The position numbers were made by a program, and so were the translations under genes. Below are positions 1-7,885 of a stretch of DNA of 64,000 nt, piece by piece. The first letter of the stretch is position 1. Every line of letters begins with the position of its first letter. The notes under the pieces are model-generated. The model was not told the DNA's origin. It made no database searches and saw only the letters and a program-made list of their open reading frames with translations. Source of the stretch: Bradyrhizobium sp. ORS 285 (GTDB taxonomy: Bacteria; Pseudomonadota; Alphaproteobacteria; Rhizobiales; Xanthobacteraceae); contig NZ_LT859959.1 in NCBI RefSeq assembly GCF_900176205.1, positions 186,001 to 250,000 on the forward strand, read 5' to 3'.

Positions 1-402
1 CAGGCAGGAGCTCTCGATATCGGCGGTGTCGACGCGTTGGCTACGCGGCTCGGCATTGGGCCGCGACATCTTGCGAGGCTCTTTGCAGAACACCTTGATG
101 CATCACCTCTGCAAGTGGCCCAATCGCTTCGCATCCAGCGAGCAAAGCGGCTGCTTAACAGCTCGGACCTCTCCATTGCGGCAATCGCTCAACACGCAGG
201 GTTCAAGAGCCCCCGAAGGATGGCGGCAGCTTTTGTATCCCTCTATGGAAAGCCGCCTTCAGCCATGATGAGGCCCTTCCCAAAGGAGGCCCGGCCGACA
301 CCCGATCTTACTCTAATCAATGACTTGGAGGTCAGTGGATGCAGGAACGTGGTCCGATTAAAACCTACGGGACAGTCAGTGCCGACCGGCAAATGGAGAT
401 GA
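1..402 (+). CDS. AraC-type HTH protein, C-terminal part (Ada/AlkA-like), cut by window edge
   Basis: The reading frame is open from base 1, so the N-terminus lies outside the window. The visible part is an AraC/HTH_18 domain: the first HTH around LGIGPRHLARLF, the linker helix SLRIQRAKRLL and the second HTH around SIAAIAQHAGFKSPRRMAAA, ending in a typical YGKPPSAM. In my knowledge this wording is closest to the HTH of Ada/AlkA adaptive-response proteins, which bind DNA after methyl transfer. In AlkA fusions a glycosylase domain follows; here the frame runs only about 45 low-complexity residues past the HTH and stops. It is therefore either an Ada-type protein without the glycosylase or a 3'-truncated fusion. 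The tail overlaps the thioesterase start by 64 bp, which supports degeneration of this 3' end. Family call is fairly firm, exact role is not. Confidence 0.6.
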   Translation, partial: QAGALDIGGVDALATRLGIGPRHLARLFAEHLDASPLQVAQSLRIQRAKRLLNSSDLSIAAIAQHAGFKSPRRMAAAFVSLYGKPPSAMMRPFPKEARPTPDLTLINDLEVSGCRNVVRLKPTGQSVPTGKWR

Positions 403-821
403 CCGGCCTCGAATTTGTTCGGGGACTTGCCAGCGGAACACTGCCGCTCAATTCGATTGCTCAAACGTTGGGCTATGACGTGACAGAGGCGGAGAGTGGT
501 CGCGTGCTGGTCACCGCTATCCCGACAGCCGCCGTTCTCAATCCGGCGGGCACCGTTCATGGCGGCTTCACGGCCACACTACTCGATAGCTGTATGGGTT
601 TAGCTATCCAATCAAACTTGGAAAAGGGATTTTGCAGCACCACGCTCGAGTTCAAAGTTTCTCTGGTGAGGCCGATCACGCCAGAGACGGGGTTGATTCG
701 AGCGGAGGGAACGGTTCTCAACTGCGGTCGCCGTATTGGCACGGCAGAGGGACGCGTCATCGATAACAAGGGGCGCCTGCTCGCACATGGCACAACGACG
801 TGCCTTGTCTTTAAAGGCTAG
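339..821 (+). CDS. PaaI-family hotdog thioesterase
   Basis: A 160-residue single hotdog-fold protein of the PaaI/YbgC superfamily, expected to hydrolyse small acyl-CoA thioesters in the cytoplasm; the substrate cannot be told from sequence. The family signature NPAGTVHGGFTATLLDSCMG (about residues 69-88) carries the HGG turn and the catalytic-helix acidic residue. The C-terminal strands ending in LLAHGTTTCLVF are typical of PaaI. The start at 339 is preferred because GGAGG lies 7 bases upstream; ATGs at 393 and 399 have no ribosome site and lie just at the fold start. It overlaps the end of the upstream AraC-type frame by 64 bp, so the two may be translated together. Confidence 0.8.
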   Translation: MQERGPIKTYGTVSADRQMEMTGLEFVRGLASGTLPLNSIAQTLGYDVTEAESGRVLVTAIPTAAVLNPAGTVHGGFTATLLDSCMGLAIQSNLEKGFCSTTLEFKVSLVRPITPETGLIRAEGTVLNCGRRIGTAEGRVIDNKGRLLAHGTTTCLVFKG

Positions 822-903
822 CATCCAGGAAAGGCCAACTTTCCGCGGAGGCTGCTTGCGACCGCCGCTTGGGGGCACAAGCAGCCTGCCGGCGGTCTGA
901 CGG

Positions 904-960
904 CTTACTTCCGGTTAAACCCCGAAAGCGGACATTCCCGGTCCCAACCCGGGAGGTCCG
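904..960. repeat. Direct repeat copy 1 (downstream side of deaminase gene)
   Basis: About 57 bases beginning CTTACTTCCGGTTAAACCCC are closely matched by 2133-2188 (CTTACTGCCGGTTGAACCCT), in the same orientation. Both share the core GCGGACATTCCCG. The two copies bracket the deaminase gene. The core is of a kind seen dispersed in many alphaproteobacterial genomes; I infer a degenerate mobile or recombinational repeat. Confidence 0.6.
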
Positions 961-1000
961 GCATGGGCCATAAGCGGTCACGCGATATTCTGCTTTGCCC

Positions 1001-2011
1001 TTACAAGCTCGCGAAGTCATCAAGGGCGGCAAGATACCGACTTCGTTCGTCCGCCGTGATGAAAGCGGCCTCAAAGCCGTTTCGAACGAGGCGCACGATT
1101 TCCGCCTTGCTCAACCCAAGGGCTTTTTGACACTCAATCAAATTCTCACTTACGTATCCTCCAAAGTAAGGAGGATCGTCCGAATTTACCGTTGCCAGCA
1201 AATTGGCTCTTAACATGGTGCGAAGCGGATGCGCGTCGAGTTGCGGCACCACCTTCAGCCTTACATTCGAAAGAGGGCAGACTGTGAGGGCAATCCGACG
1301 ATCAGCGATCTCTTTGGTCAATGCCGGATCGGACAGGCAAGCGTTGCCATGATCGATCCGATCGACCTGCAGAACCTCAATAGCTTCCCGCACGTACGAT
1401 GCGGGCCCTTCCTCGCCTGCATGGATCGTGGTGCGAAAACCTCTGTTACGACATTCACGGAAGAAGCTCTTGAATTTCGAGGGCGGATGACCGACCTCAG
1501 GGCCGCCCATCCCAATCCCCAGAATCTGGTCGGCCCAGGGCATGATTTGATCAAGAAGTTCCATCGCGTCGGCTTCGCTTCTGTGTCGGTGGGCACTCAC
1601 CATTAGTCCTGCGCTTATATCGACGTCTCGTTCAGCATCGGCGATAGCTCCAAATATGCCTTTCATAATGGAAGCCATTGGGACACCGCGCTCGGTAAAG
1701 CTTTGAGGACCCAGAAACAGTTCGGCACGAACAACGCCGTCCCGGACCGCGCGTCTGAGATAGGCCGTCGTGACGTCGTAGAAGTCGCGCTCGGAAACCA
1801 AAACGCGGCAGCCTTCGAAATATAGATCGAGAAATGACTTCAGGTCCGAAAACTCATAGGCCGCGCGAAGTGCTTCGGGGCTATCCCACTTGAGGTCAAT
1901 GCCATTACGCTCCGCCAGCGCGAACATCATCTCTGGCTCGATACTGCCTTCGATGTGCATATGCAATTCGGTCTTCGGGAGGCTGCGGATGAATGGCTCC
2001 AAGTCTGGCAT
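1001..2011 (-). CDS. Adenosine/adenine deaminase family protein
   Basis: A metal-dependent amidohydrolase of the adenosine deaminase superfamily, about 336 residues, acting in cytoplasmic purine salvage by hydrolytic deamination of adenine or adenosine. All metal and catalytic motifs are visible: ELHMHIEGS near the N-terminus, TIHAGEE (metal His and general acid Glu), DRIDHGNA (catalytic His) and TVNSDDPPYFGGY (metal Asp pair). The last motif with PPYFGGY and the N-terminal IEGSIEPEMMFALAERN is, to my knowledge, more like bacterial/fungal adenine deaminases than true adenosine deaminases, so adenine is the better guess. ATG at 2011 is chosen over the preceding TTG because AGGTGAT sits at suitable spacing. 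It is a lone gene bracketed by direct repeats at 904 and 2133. Confidence 0.87.
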   Translation of the reverse strand: MPDLEPFIRSLPKTELHMHIEGSIEPEMMFALAERNGIDLKWDSPEALRAAYEFSDLKSFLDLYFEGCRVLVSERDFYDVTTAYLRRAVRDGVVRAELFLGPQSFTERGVPMASIMKGIFGAIADAERDVDISAGLMVSAHRHRSEADAMELLDQIMPWADQILGIGMGGPEVGHPPSKFKSFFRECRNRGFRTTIHAGEEGPASYVREAIEVLQVDRIDHGNACLSDPALTKEIADRRIALTVCPLSNVRLKVVPQLDAHPLRTMLRANLLATVNSDDPPYFGGYVSENLIECQKALGLSKAEIVRLVRNGFEAAFITADERSRYLAALDDFASL

Positions 2012-2132
2012 CAAGGATCACCTGTCTTTTCGAGGCTGCTTCGCTCAGGCCGTACCATGAACCCAAACGAAAGCTCAATGATTCACCTGGAGTCAGCTAC
2101 GGGTCAAAAGCGGCCTTCCCATGCTTCGACGA

Positions 2133-2188
2133 CTTACTGCCGGTTGAACCCTGAAGGCGGACATTCCCGAAGGCCGCCAGGAAGTCCG
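2133..2188. repeat. Direct repeat copy 2 (upstream side of deaminase gene)
   Basis: Second copy of the repeat at 904-960, same orientation, about 1.23 kb away, with mismatches mostly in the 3' third. It lies 120 bp upstream of the deaminase start codon, so the promoter of that gene may lie inside or beside it. Confidence 0.6.
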
Positions 2189-2300
2189 AGAGGGGCCAAA
2201 TTCGGACCCGCACGGCGGTTCCCTTCGCCTGCCGAAGCCGGTATCCTATTGTGAGTTCGCAGTGGGAAGATGAAGATCGGCGGCTCGACCGCTTTGTCAC

Positions 2301-2891
2301 ATGCCCAAGAATACAATCGGCTGGCTCGTTCGAACGGAAACGGCGGGGCGCCATCGATATTGGAAAGCCGGAGTGGCTGACGCGGCCCAGGCTGCTGAAA
2401 TGGCTCGTGACGCAGCACGCGCCGATACGGCCAAAGCAGTCACAAGATTCCCATCGCACGTTTCGCCAGCGTTCGGGCTCAGACCAGGTGTTGTGACCGA
2501 GGTCGTGTGGGAGAGCCGACCGGTGGCGCAAACGTTCGCGCCATCCGAATGTGAGGATCAGGTCGGGGCCAAGAAAAGCGCGTTAGCAGAAATTACATTC
2601 GATATCGTTGTGCCAGAAGAGGGAGTGGGGTTCGTCGAAGGGTGCTATCGGACAAACGACGAAAATTGGCAGGTTTATTTTCTCACAAATCGGGGCGACG
2701 AAGCTTCGTCGATCAGCGTCCCGATCATTAAGAGCAAGGCTATCTTTCAAAGTGGTATTCGCGGCGTCAGCGGCGTGGTTCCGGCCGGCTGGATCCTCAA
2801 CAAGGAAACCGTCAAGAAGCTTCTCGCTGAGGCGGTCGGGGTTGATGGTTGGATCGAGGTGTACGGGCCGGATTCCTTGATGCTGAAGTGA
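2301..2891 (+). CDS. Hypothetical protein, 196 residues
   Basis: I do not recognise the family. The first 75 residues are rich in Ala/Arg; the C-terminal 100 residues (from ITFDIVVPEEG to VYGPDSLMLK) alternate hydrophobic and polar positions with aromatic residues (NWQVYFLTNRG, PAGWILNKETVKKLL), as expected of a real folded alpha/beta domain. No signal peptide or membrane segment is seen. The ATG at 2301 has no clear ribosome site, and an in-frame stop at 2271 limits extension upstream. It stands alone between the deaminase and a gene-poor stretch. It could be an intact small protein or the 3' part of a larger one. Confidence 0.45.
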   Translation: MPKNTIGWLVRTETAGRHRYWKAGVADAAQAAEMARDAARADTAKAVTRFPSHVSPAFGLRPGVVTEVVWESRPVAQTFAPSECEDQVGAKKSALAEITFDIVVPEEGVGFVEGCYRTNDENWQVYFLTNRGDEASSISVPIIKSKAIFQSGIRGVSGVVPAGWILNKETVKKLLAEAVGVDGWIEVYGPDSLMLK

Positions 2892-4157
2892 TCGCATCAT
2901 CAGATTATGCGCCCCAGGTCCTCGTTCGACAGGCTTCGCCACGGGATCGGTCTGCGATCATATCGCGTGAGAAGAACTCCGGGGCTAAAGTCGCAAGGCA
3001 GCTCAGCCTCCGCTTCGGGTCAATCGCGTCGCCTCGGATCGGGTTGGATCGCTTCTGGCCTCCAGCGGAAAGCCGACCTGCCGTTTTGCTTTGCATTTCT
3101 GATCAGTACAGTTCCACTCACAAGAAGCCATAAGCGCGTCGAAGTCAAAGAGCCGAGCCACGCGAAGCCCGGTCAGGGCTGGTGAGCCGGCTTCGCCCGT
3201 CGCGCTTCGGCGCGAGCTCTAACTGGGGCTATGGTAGTCCGGCAGCGGTCCTCCATGCGCTCATGGCTAGGTCTGCCCAATTTTGCGAACCAGTTCGCTA
3301 GGCTGCGACTAGTGCCATTCGGGACGTTGATCTCTTAGGCCTTTCTTCTTCTAGCAACACTCTGAATGTTAGAGCAGTGCCATACTGCGATAAGTGAGCA
3401 CAACAACTTACGACCGCCGATTCTACGCCGCGGAGAGGCGCTTTTATCTTGCCGTCGAACCCGCTCTACGCTCGCTCCTCTCAAATTCCAATCTGAACTG
3501 CGCCCAGACACCGCGCGGCGGCTACACGAGTAGTAAGTCTCAGCCAGCATCTTTGCTGCTGCTCCGGTCTGACCATTGGCATCCGGCCGCAGGGTCTTGG
3601 CGATCTATTGACAGAATTCAGAGCGATCGAACTGCAACGGCGATGCTATTCGTCCGCAAATCCGAGATGGAATGTCGGACGGCCCGCTAGCATTAATCCA
3701 ACACGGATCGGTCCAGCATCGAGGAAAACTGGTGTTAAAGCCGCACGCAAATCGCCGATACGGATGACCAGACTTCGTGTCGAGCGGCGGCAGTTCGGCA
3801 GCAACGGCGCGCATCGTGGCCGTTAAGGGGAGGGCTGCAGCGTGCGGCGTCGCGCAATTCGGCCGTTCCGCTCTGGCTTCGGACGTGCCACCTTTGCGGG
3901 ACACCTGCGCACAGGGTGGGGCTCGCGAGGCTTGATCCGCTTTCGCCAAGCGGCGGGCAGAATCTCCGCCATCCGGCACCACTACGCCCAGGCCTCTCCG
4001 TATTCTCCCCACGGGGCGAGCGGGAGAGATGACCGATCCCGGTCTGGGCAGGCGGCTCCCCGTTCCGGCCACTGAGGTCAGCGTCATCGTTTTGAATCAG
4101 CGGCCTTCGCGCGCCTCCGATCTCGCGTGGCCGAGACGCAAGGAGCAGCATCTGATC
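2892..4157. other. Gene-poor stretch with no recognisable gene
   Basis: About 1.27 kb without a convincing gene on either strand. Short open frames here (up to about 160 codons) have irregular composition and no motif that I recognise. The stretch is consistent with decayed mobile-element DNA in the accessory region. Confidence 0.5.
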
Positions 4158-5204
4158 ATGACCGAGTCCGTTCCGCCCCATCCATTCGATGACATGGAGG
4201 CGCTGGCCTGGCTGCGCTCACAGCCCGAGGGACGAGTGACGGTCAGTGCCGCTGAGCTCGGACGCCAATGGGGCTGGAATAGGATGCGGACCAATCGTCG
4301 CCTGAAAGCCTGGGAGCGCGCGGGCCTGATCAGTCGTAACGCTGAAGCGATCAATGTAACGGGGACAGTGACGTCGGTCGTTACAGATGGTACTGCCGTC
4401 GTTACGGACGCCGCCGGCGTCACGGGGATGCCCGGAGCGGTGGGAGCTCACGGTTCCCCGACACGCGTCAAGCTCGCCGCTTTGATTGTGGCTCTGGCGC
4501 TCGCTTGTGTATCGGCTGCCTTTTCCATCGACGGCCTGACCGCGATCTTTGCCGGCGCCTTCTGGCCTGTCATCATCATGGGAGCCGTATTGGAGGCCGG
4601 AAAGCTCGTGGCGGCGGCCTGGCTGACTGAGCATTGGACGTCTGCGCCCTCCCTCCTGAGGTTCGTCCTCGTCCTAATGATTGGCGTGTTGATGGGCCTA
4701 AACGCCGTTGGTGTATTCGGCTTTCTCACCCGCGCTCACCTCGACCATATGGCATCCATAGATCTTACGCTTGCCGACAGAACCGCAGACGTCGAGGCCC
4801 GCCTCGGGATGCAGAGCCGAGTGGTCACCGACATTGACCGGCGTATTGGCCAGATCGACGCGGCCATCGACGAGGCGACACACCTTGGCCGGCCGGTCGG
4901 AGCGATGACGATTGCTGACCAGAGGCGTCGCGAACGTGCCGATATCGCGGCCGAACGCCAGCGTGAGTCCCAGGCTCTCGCCAATCTACAGATCGAGAAA
5001 GCCAAGATTGATGCGCAACGCAGGCGTGCCGAGGCTGAGGTCGGACCGATACGATATCTCGCCGAGTTGATTGGTATACCTGCCACGGACTTTGAGCGAG
5101 CGGTCCGGCTGCTCACGCTGGCGCTCGTCGCCGTCCTTGATCCGATGGCAGTAGCGCTCCTGCTCGCTGCCGGAGTTCACGCCAGACGTGCGGCTTCATT
5201 CTGA
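4158..5204 (+). CDS. Winged-helix / multi-span membrane / coiled-coil protein of unknown function
   Basis: A 348-residue protein with unusual architecture. Residues about 10-60 look like a winged helix (VSAAELGRQWGWNRMRTNRRLKAWERAGLI by type). A Thr/Val/Ala-rich linker follows. Then come three hydrophobic spans (about 98-122, 127-150 and 160-185, including IFAGAFWPVIIMGAVLEAGK), a long charged coiled coil from about 190 to 300 rich in Arg/Glu/Ala, and a last hydrophobic span (LLTLALVAVLDPMAVALLLAA). The middle block is reminiscent of membrane proteins found in phages and integrative elements, but I cannot name a family. ATG at 4158 is preferred over an upstream in-frame ATG at 4029 since the HTH begins just after it and AAGGAG lies upstream. 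The gene stands alone in the island. Confidence 0.6.
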   Translation: MTESVPPHPFDDMEALAWLRSQPEGRVTVSAAELGRQWGWNRMRTNRRLKAWERAGLISRNAEAINVTGTVTSVVTDGTAVVTDAAGVTGMPGAVGAHGSPTRVKLAALIVALALACVSAAFSIDGLTAIFAGAFWPVIIMGAVLEAGKLVAAAWLTEHWTSAPSLLRFVLVLMIGVLMGLNAVGVFGFLTRAHLDHMASIDLTLADRTADVEARLGMQSRVVTDIDRRIGQIDAAIDEATHLGRPVGAMTIADQRRRERADIAAERQRESQALANLQIEKAKIDAQRRRAEAEVGPIRYLAELIGIPATDFERAVRLLTLALVAVLDPMAVALLLAAGVHARRAASF

Positions 5205-5718
5205 CCGTTGCCGCTTCGACTCGGATCAAGCTCATCGCGCGATACGGGTCTTGACCGAATCGGTGAGCAGCAGACCTGCTTCCGCGCAAACCTGCGGCCG
5301 AAGGCCGAGAAACGAAGTAAGGTTTTCTCACACCCTATGCACCTCCGGTGCTGACGCTTCGCGGGCCACGCGTGGCCATCTCGTTGGAGCGAAGCCAGCA
5401 ATTCCGCTGAAGGCGTGTTTACATAGGACATCCTGAGTGAAACGGCAGTCTGCCGAACGCTCGAAAAGTCAATGCATGTCAACGACTTGCCGTTGTTTGG
5501 GTGTATACGACAAAATTTCTCGTTTCGCTCTCGCGAGAAGGTGAGTTTGCTTCGGTTTAGCTGCTGCCAAAGCTATCGGCTCTCGCGATCTGACGTCGCA
5601 TTTGCGGACCGCCTTCGAGAGCTGCAGATTGAAGTAGCTGAGGCGGCAATAGCCGGAATGGACTGACTGTCGACTCCCGTTATTCTCTTACATCGAATTT
5701 AGCGATTCGGAGGGCAAC
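5205..5718. other. Non-coding stretch with a 14-bp perfect palindrome
   Basis: No gene is supported. GGCCACGCGTGGCC at 5364-5377 is a perfect 14-base palindrome. The stretch becomes AT-richer towards 5700, where the promoter of the next gene should be. Confidence 0.45.
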
Positions 5719-6150
5719 ATGATCGATTGGGCACTAGCGCTTTCCAGTGCGTCTCAAGCTTTGAAGTTTGCCAATGATTTGCGCTCGATAGACAAAGAAG
5801 TTGGTCAAGCTGATCTGAAATTGAAGATCGCTGATCTCACTGCAGCGCTTGCTGATTTGAAATCTACACTGGTTGAGGCAAAGGAGGATGCTTCTGAAAA
5901 GGAAAAAGAGATTGCACGGTTAAAGAAGCTCCATCGTCGTCTTGAAGAAGATACGATTGAGCTATTCGGTTACAGGTATCGAAAGCGCACGGACGGCAAG
6001 GAAGGAGGCGCTGGAAATCCCTTCTGTAATGTGTGTCTCTCGAAAGAAGGTCTGCTGATCGAAACGACAGACACCCAAGACTCGGGCCGACCAGTACAAT
6101 GCCCAAGCTGCAAGGCCAAATACAGCAACGTCCGCACCTACCTGGACTGA
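5719..6150 (+). CDS. Coiled-coil plus zinc-ribbon protein, unknown function
   Basis: A 143-residue protein whose first half (about 20-85) is a continuous heptad-like helix (KLKIADLTAALADLKSTLVE and following Lys/Glu-rich residues) and whose C-terminus carries two Cys pairs: NPFCNVCLSKEG and VQCPSCKAKY, spaced about 28 residues apart as in a zinc ribbon. It probably dimerises through the coil and binds zinc; partner and role are unknown. GGAGGG ends 4 bases before the ATG, a strong ribosome site that fixes the start. The gene is clearly AT-richer than its neighbours, in line with horizontal acquisition. Confidence 0.65.
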   Translation: MIDWALALSSASQALKFANDLRSIDKEVGQADLKLKIADLTAALADLKSTLVEAKEDASEKEKEIARLKKLHRRLEEDTIELFGYRYRKRTDGKEGGAGNPFCNVCLSKEGLLIETTDTQDSGRPVQCPSCKAKYSNVRTYLD

Positions 6151-6304
6151 GATTTCTCGGGAGCCTCAGGTAGGCACGTCATTAAATGCGAACTAAAGTT
6201 GCTTGCGCAGGAAAGCCCATGTGCTTGGGACGATCCGTAATGGTTTGAGAGGGACATTGCTGGAGTTCATTGAACTCGCGATCACCGGCCTGCCCAACAG
6301 CGCA

Positions 6305-7018
6305 TCAAACAATGCGGACGACCTCGCCGGAGCCCGCGTCGCGATAGAGGTCCACCCTACTGCCGTCCCAATGATAGTCGAGGTGGCGTCCCTGGATCGG
6401 GCCGGATGCGAGATCGGGGTAGAACAAGCCGACGCATTCGCCACCGGAGCGAACGCTTGGATAGACGATTCCATCTGACCCTGAGCCGCGCAATTGAAAA
6501 GCCAACAGTTGGCTTTCTGCATAGCTATTCGCATCGAGCGCCGCGGCATGGGCTGGGTTCATGCCCCGCAGGTCGCGCAGCGATCCCTGCACAGTCATAA
6601 CGATCTCGCGAAACTGCGATGCCCACCCCGGCGGCTCGTTGGTCCGGGACATAAAGCGGGCGTGATGGTGAGTCGTTTCCAGCAGTGCGACCTCAAATCG
6701 GTTTCCTACGTAGAGAACGCCGTAACTGCCGTCACTAAATCGGCTGGGGCGATCCGTGCTGACATGGGTGAATGGGGCCATGAGGTAGCTGGCACCCGGT
6801 CCGCCAACCCTTCGATCCGGCGGTACGAGATCAATGTTGCCGATGGTGTCCATCAGCCTTGGGTTGGTTTTCTGTTCCGCTGAAATGAGGAGCGGCCAGT
6901 CAGCTGGGTCCGCGATATCTTCGAATAGGTCGATAGGGGGGTAAACGCTGCGGATGATCCTGACAGCGCCCTGCCATTCAACCTTAGCAGTCGGGATGGT
7001 GGCGACGTCGATCACCAA
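6305..7018 (-). CDS. RES-domain toxin (NAD+-degrading type)
   Basis: A 237-residue RES-domain protein. Characterised relatives (MbcT, RES-Xre toxins) cleave NAD+ with phosphate or water and stop growth when not bound by antitoxin. The three name-giving residues appear in context: Arg in VRIIRSVYPP (residues 20/23), Glu in EVALLETTHH (about 114), Ser in SDGIVYPSVRS (188). Length fits the longer RES proteins. Its start codon overlaps the end of the Xre/MbcA-like antitoxin gene by 7 bp, so antitoxin and toxin are translated as a coupled pair. Promoter and operator lie upstream of the antitoxin at 7451-7483. No truncation is visible. Confidence 0.88.
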   Translation of the reverse strand: MVIDVATIPTAKVEWQGAVRIIRSVYPPIDLFEDIADPADWPLLISAEQKTNPRLMDTIGNIDLVPPDRRVGGPGASYLMAPFTHVSTDRPSRFSDGSYGVLYVGNRFEVALLETTHHHARFMSRTNEPPGWASQFREIVMTVQGSLRDLRGMNPAHAAALDANSYAESQLLAFQLRGSGSDGIVYPSVRSGGECVGLFYPDLASGPIQGRHLDYHWDGSRVDLYRDAGSGEVVRIV

Positions 7019-7443
7019 CCGCCACGCTCCGCATCGAGGTAGCGCCGAACTCGCATGAGGTCGGTGAGCTCACCCCCGAGCATAACGTCCAATGCCGACC
7101 TGTCTCCGAATGCGGTATTTCGAGCCTTCACCCATGCGTAAGCGCGCTGGGGTTCGCGGAAGAGGATGCGAAGCGCCTTATGAATGCCCATCAAATTGGA
7201 CAGCCGGGCCTTGCCGTCGCGGTCTATCCGAGCCTGATGGCCAGCCTTCCAGCGGCCATAGGTGCGCACCGGCATGTCGAGCAAGACGGCTGCCTCATCG
7301 TCTGTAAGGCCCCATAGCCGGAACAGGTTGATGACAGCGCGAAACATCGCAGCCGCCTCGTCATCCGAGATCGGTTCGGGCTTAAAGTCGCGGGGCGTTG
7401 TATCAACTGGCAAAAACTGGGTCACGGTATCCCCCGGTGTCAT
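7012..7443 (-). CDS. Xre/MbcA/ParS-type antitoxin (DUF2384-like) for the RES toxin
   Basis: A 143-residue antitoxin. The N-terminal half (from DDEAAAMFRAVINLFRLWGL through LLDMPVRTYGRWKAG) forms an Xre-like HTH. The C-terminal half carries the MbcA/ParS toxin-binding helix pattern (LRILFREPQRAYAWVKARN followed by GDRSALDVMLGGELTDLMRV). Relatives bind the RES toxin and repress their own promoter. The frame is open further upstream to 7698, but ATG 7443 is preferred because homology begins there and a TTGCCA-17-TATAGG promoter would put transcription just before it. It overlaps the toxin start by 7 bp. Confidence 0.87.
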   Translation of the reverse strand: MTPGDTVTQFLPVDTTPRDFKPEPISDDEAAAMFRAVINLFRLWGLTDDEAAVLLDMPVRTYGRWKAGHQARIDRDGKARLSNLMGIHKALRILFREPQRAYAWVKARNTAFGDRSALDVMLGGELTDLMRVRRYLDAERGGW

Positions 7444-7450
7444 ATGGCAG

Positions 7451-7483
7451 CCTATAGCAAAACCTCTGCCATTTGGCAAGGTT
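7451..7483 (-). promoter_or_regulatory. Promoter and palindromic operator of the RES/Xre pair
   Basis: Read on the minus strand there is TTGCCA (7479-7474), a 17-base spacer and TATAGG (7456-7451), a near-consensus sigma-70 promoter just before the antitoxin ATG at 7443. The -35 box lies inside an inverted repeat: AACCT-C-TGCCA, a TT centre, then TGGCA-AGGTT (7461-7483), with one unpaired base. That placement is what is expected for autorepression by the HTH antitoxin. Promoter and palindrome are read directly; the repression is inferred. Confidence 0.65.
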
Positions 7484-7669
7484 CCATACCGTATTAAGAT
7501 ACCATAATTTAGGGGTTTCACAGCGCACCAAAGCGTGAAGGGCATCAAAGCGCCATGACTCGCAGGTGCTTTTTGCAGGCCGCCCCAAGCAACGATCCAC
7601 GTCACACGATCAGGAAAGGCGGTGGCTCGTGTCCGACCGGCAGTCAACGACATAAGAGGCCAAGCTAGT

Positions 7670-7780
7670 ACGTAGCGCGCGGTAAAGTGACGCGCCAACG
7701 ATCTTTAAGGCTTTGGCTATCGCCGATGGACCCAAGCCCTCTGCCTTCAGAACCATACCCTTAACAACCGGTCCCGGCGG
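7670..7780 (-). pseudogene. Remnant of a serine resolvase/invertase C-terminal HTH
   Basis: On the minus strand the frame reads VLKAEGLGPSAIAKALKIVG followed by ASLYRAL, which is the resolvase-type HTH_7 that ends Tn3/Hin-family serine recombinases. Nothing of the catalytic domain (Ser nucleophile region) is present upstream, and the frame ends soon after. It is a decayed mobile-element fragment between the toxin-antitoxin and DUF262 genes. Confidence 0.55.
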
Positions 7781-7885
7781 GATGAGGTGAACCCCGTCAA
7801 CCTGCACTTGCGCACAGGACCTGCTGCCCGGAGCTATTGCACACGTTACCAACTTTTGGTCTGGTCAGGCTGCAAGGAGATGCGG

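Noticed and set aside
3394..4087. Several 70-160-codon open frames
   Set aside because: Irregular composition, no ribosome sites, no motif on either strand.
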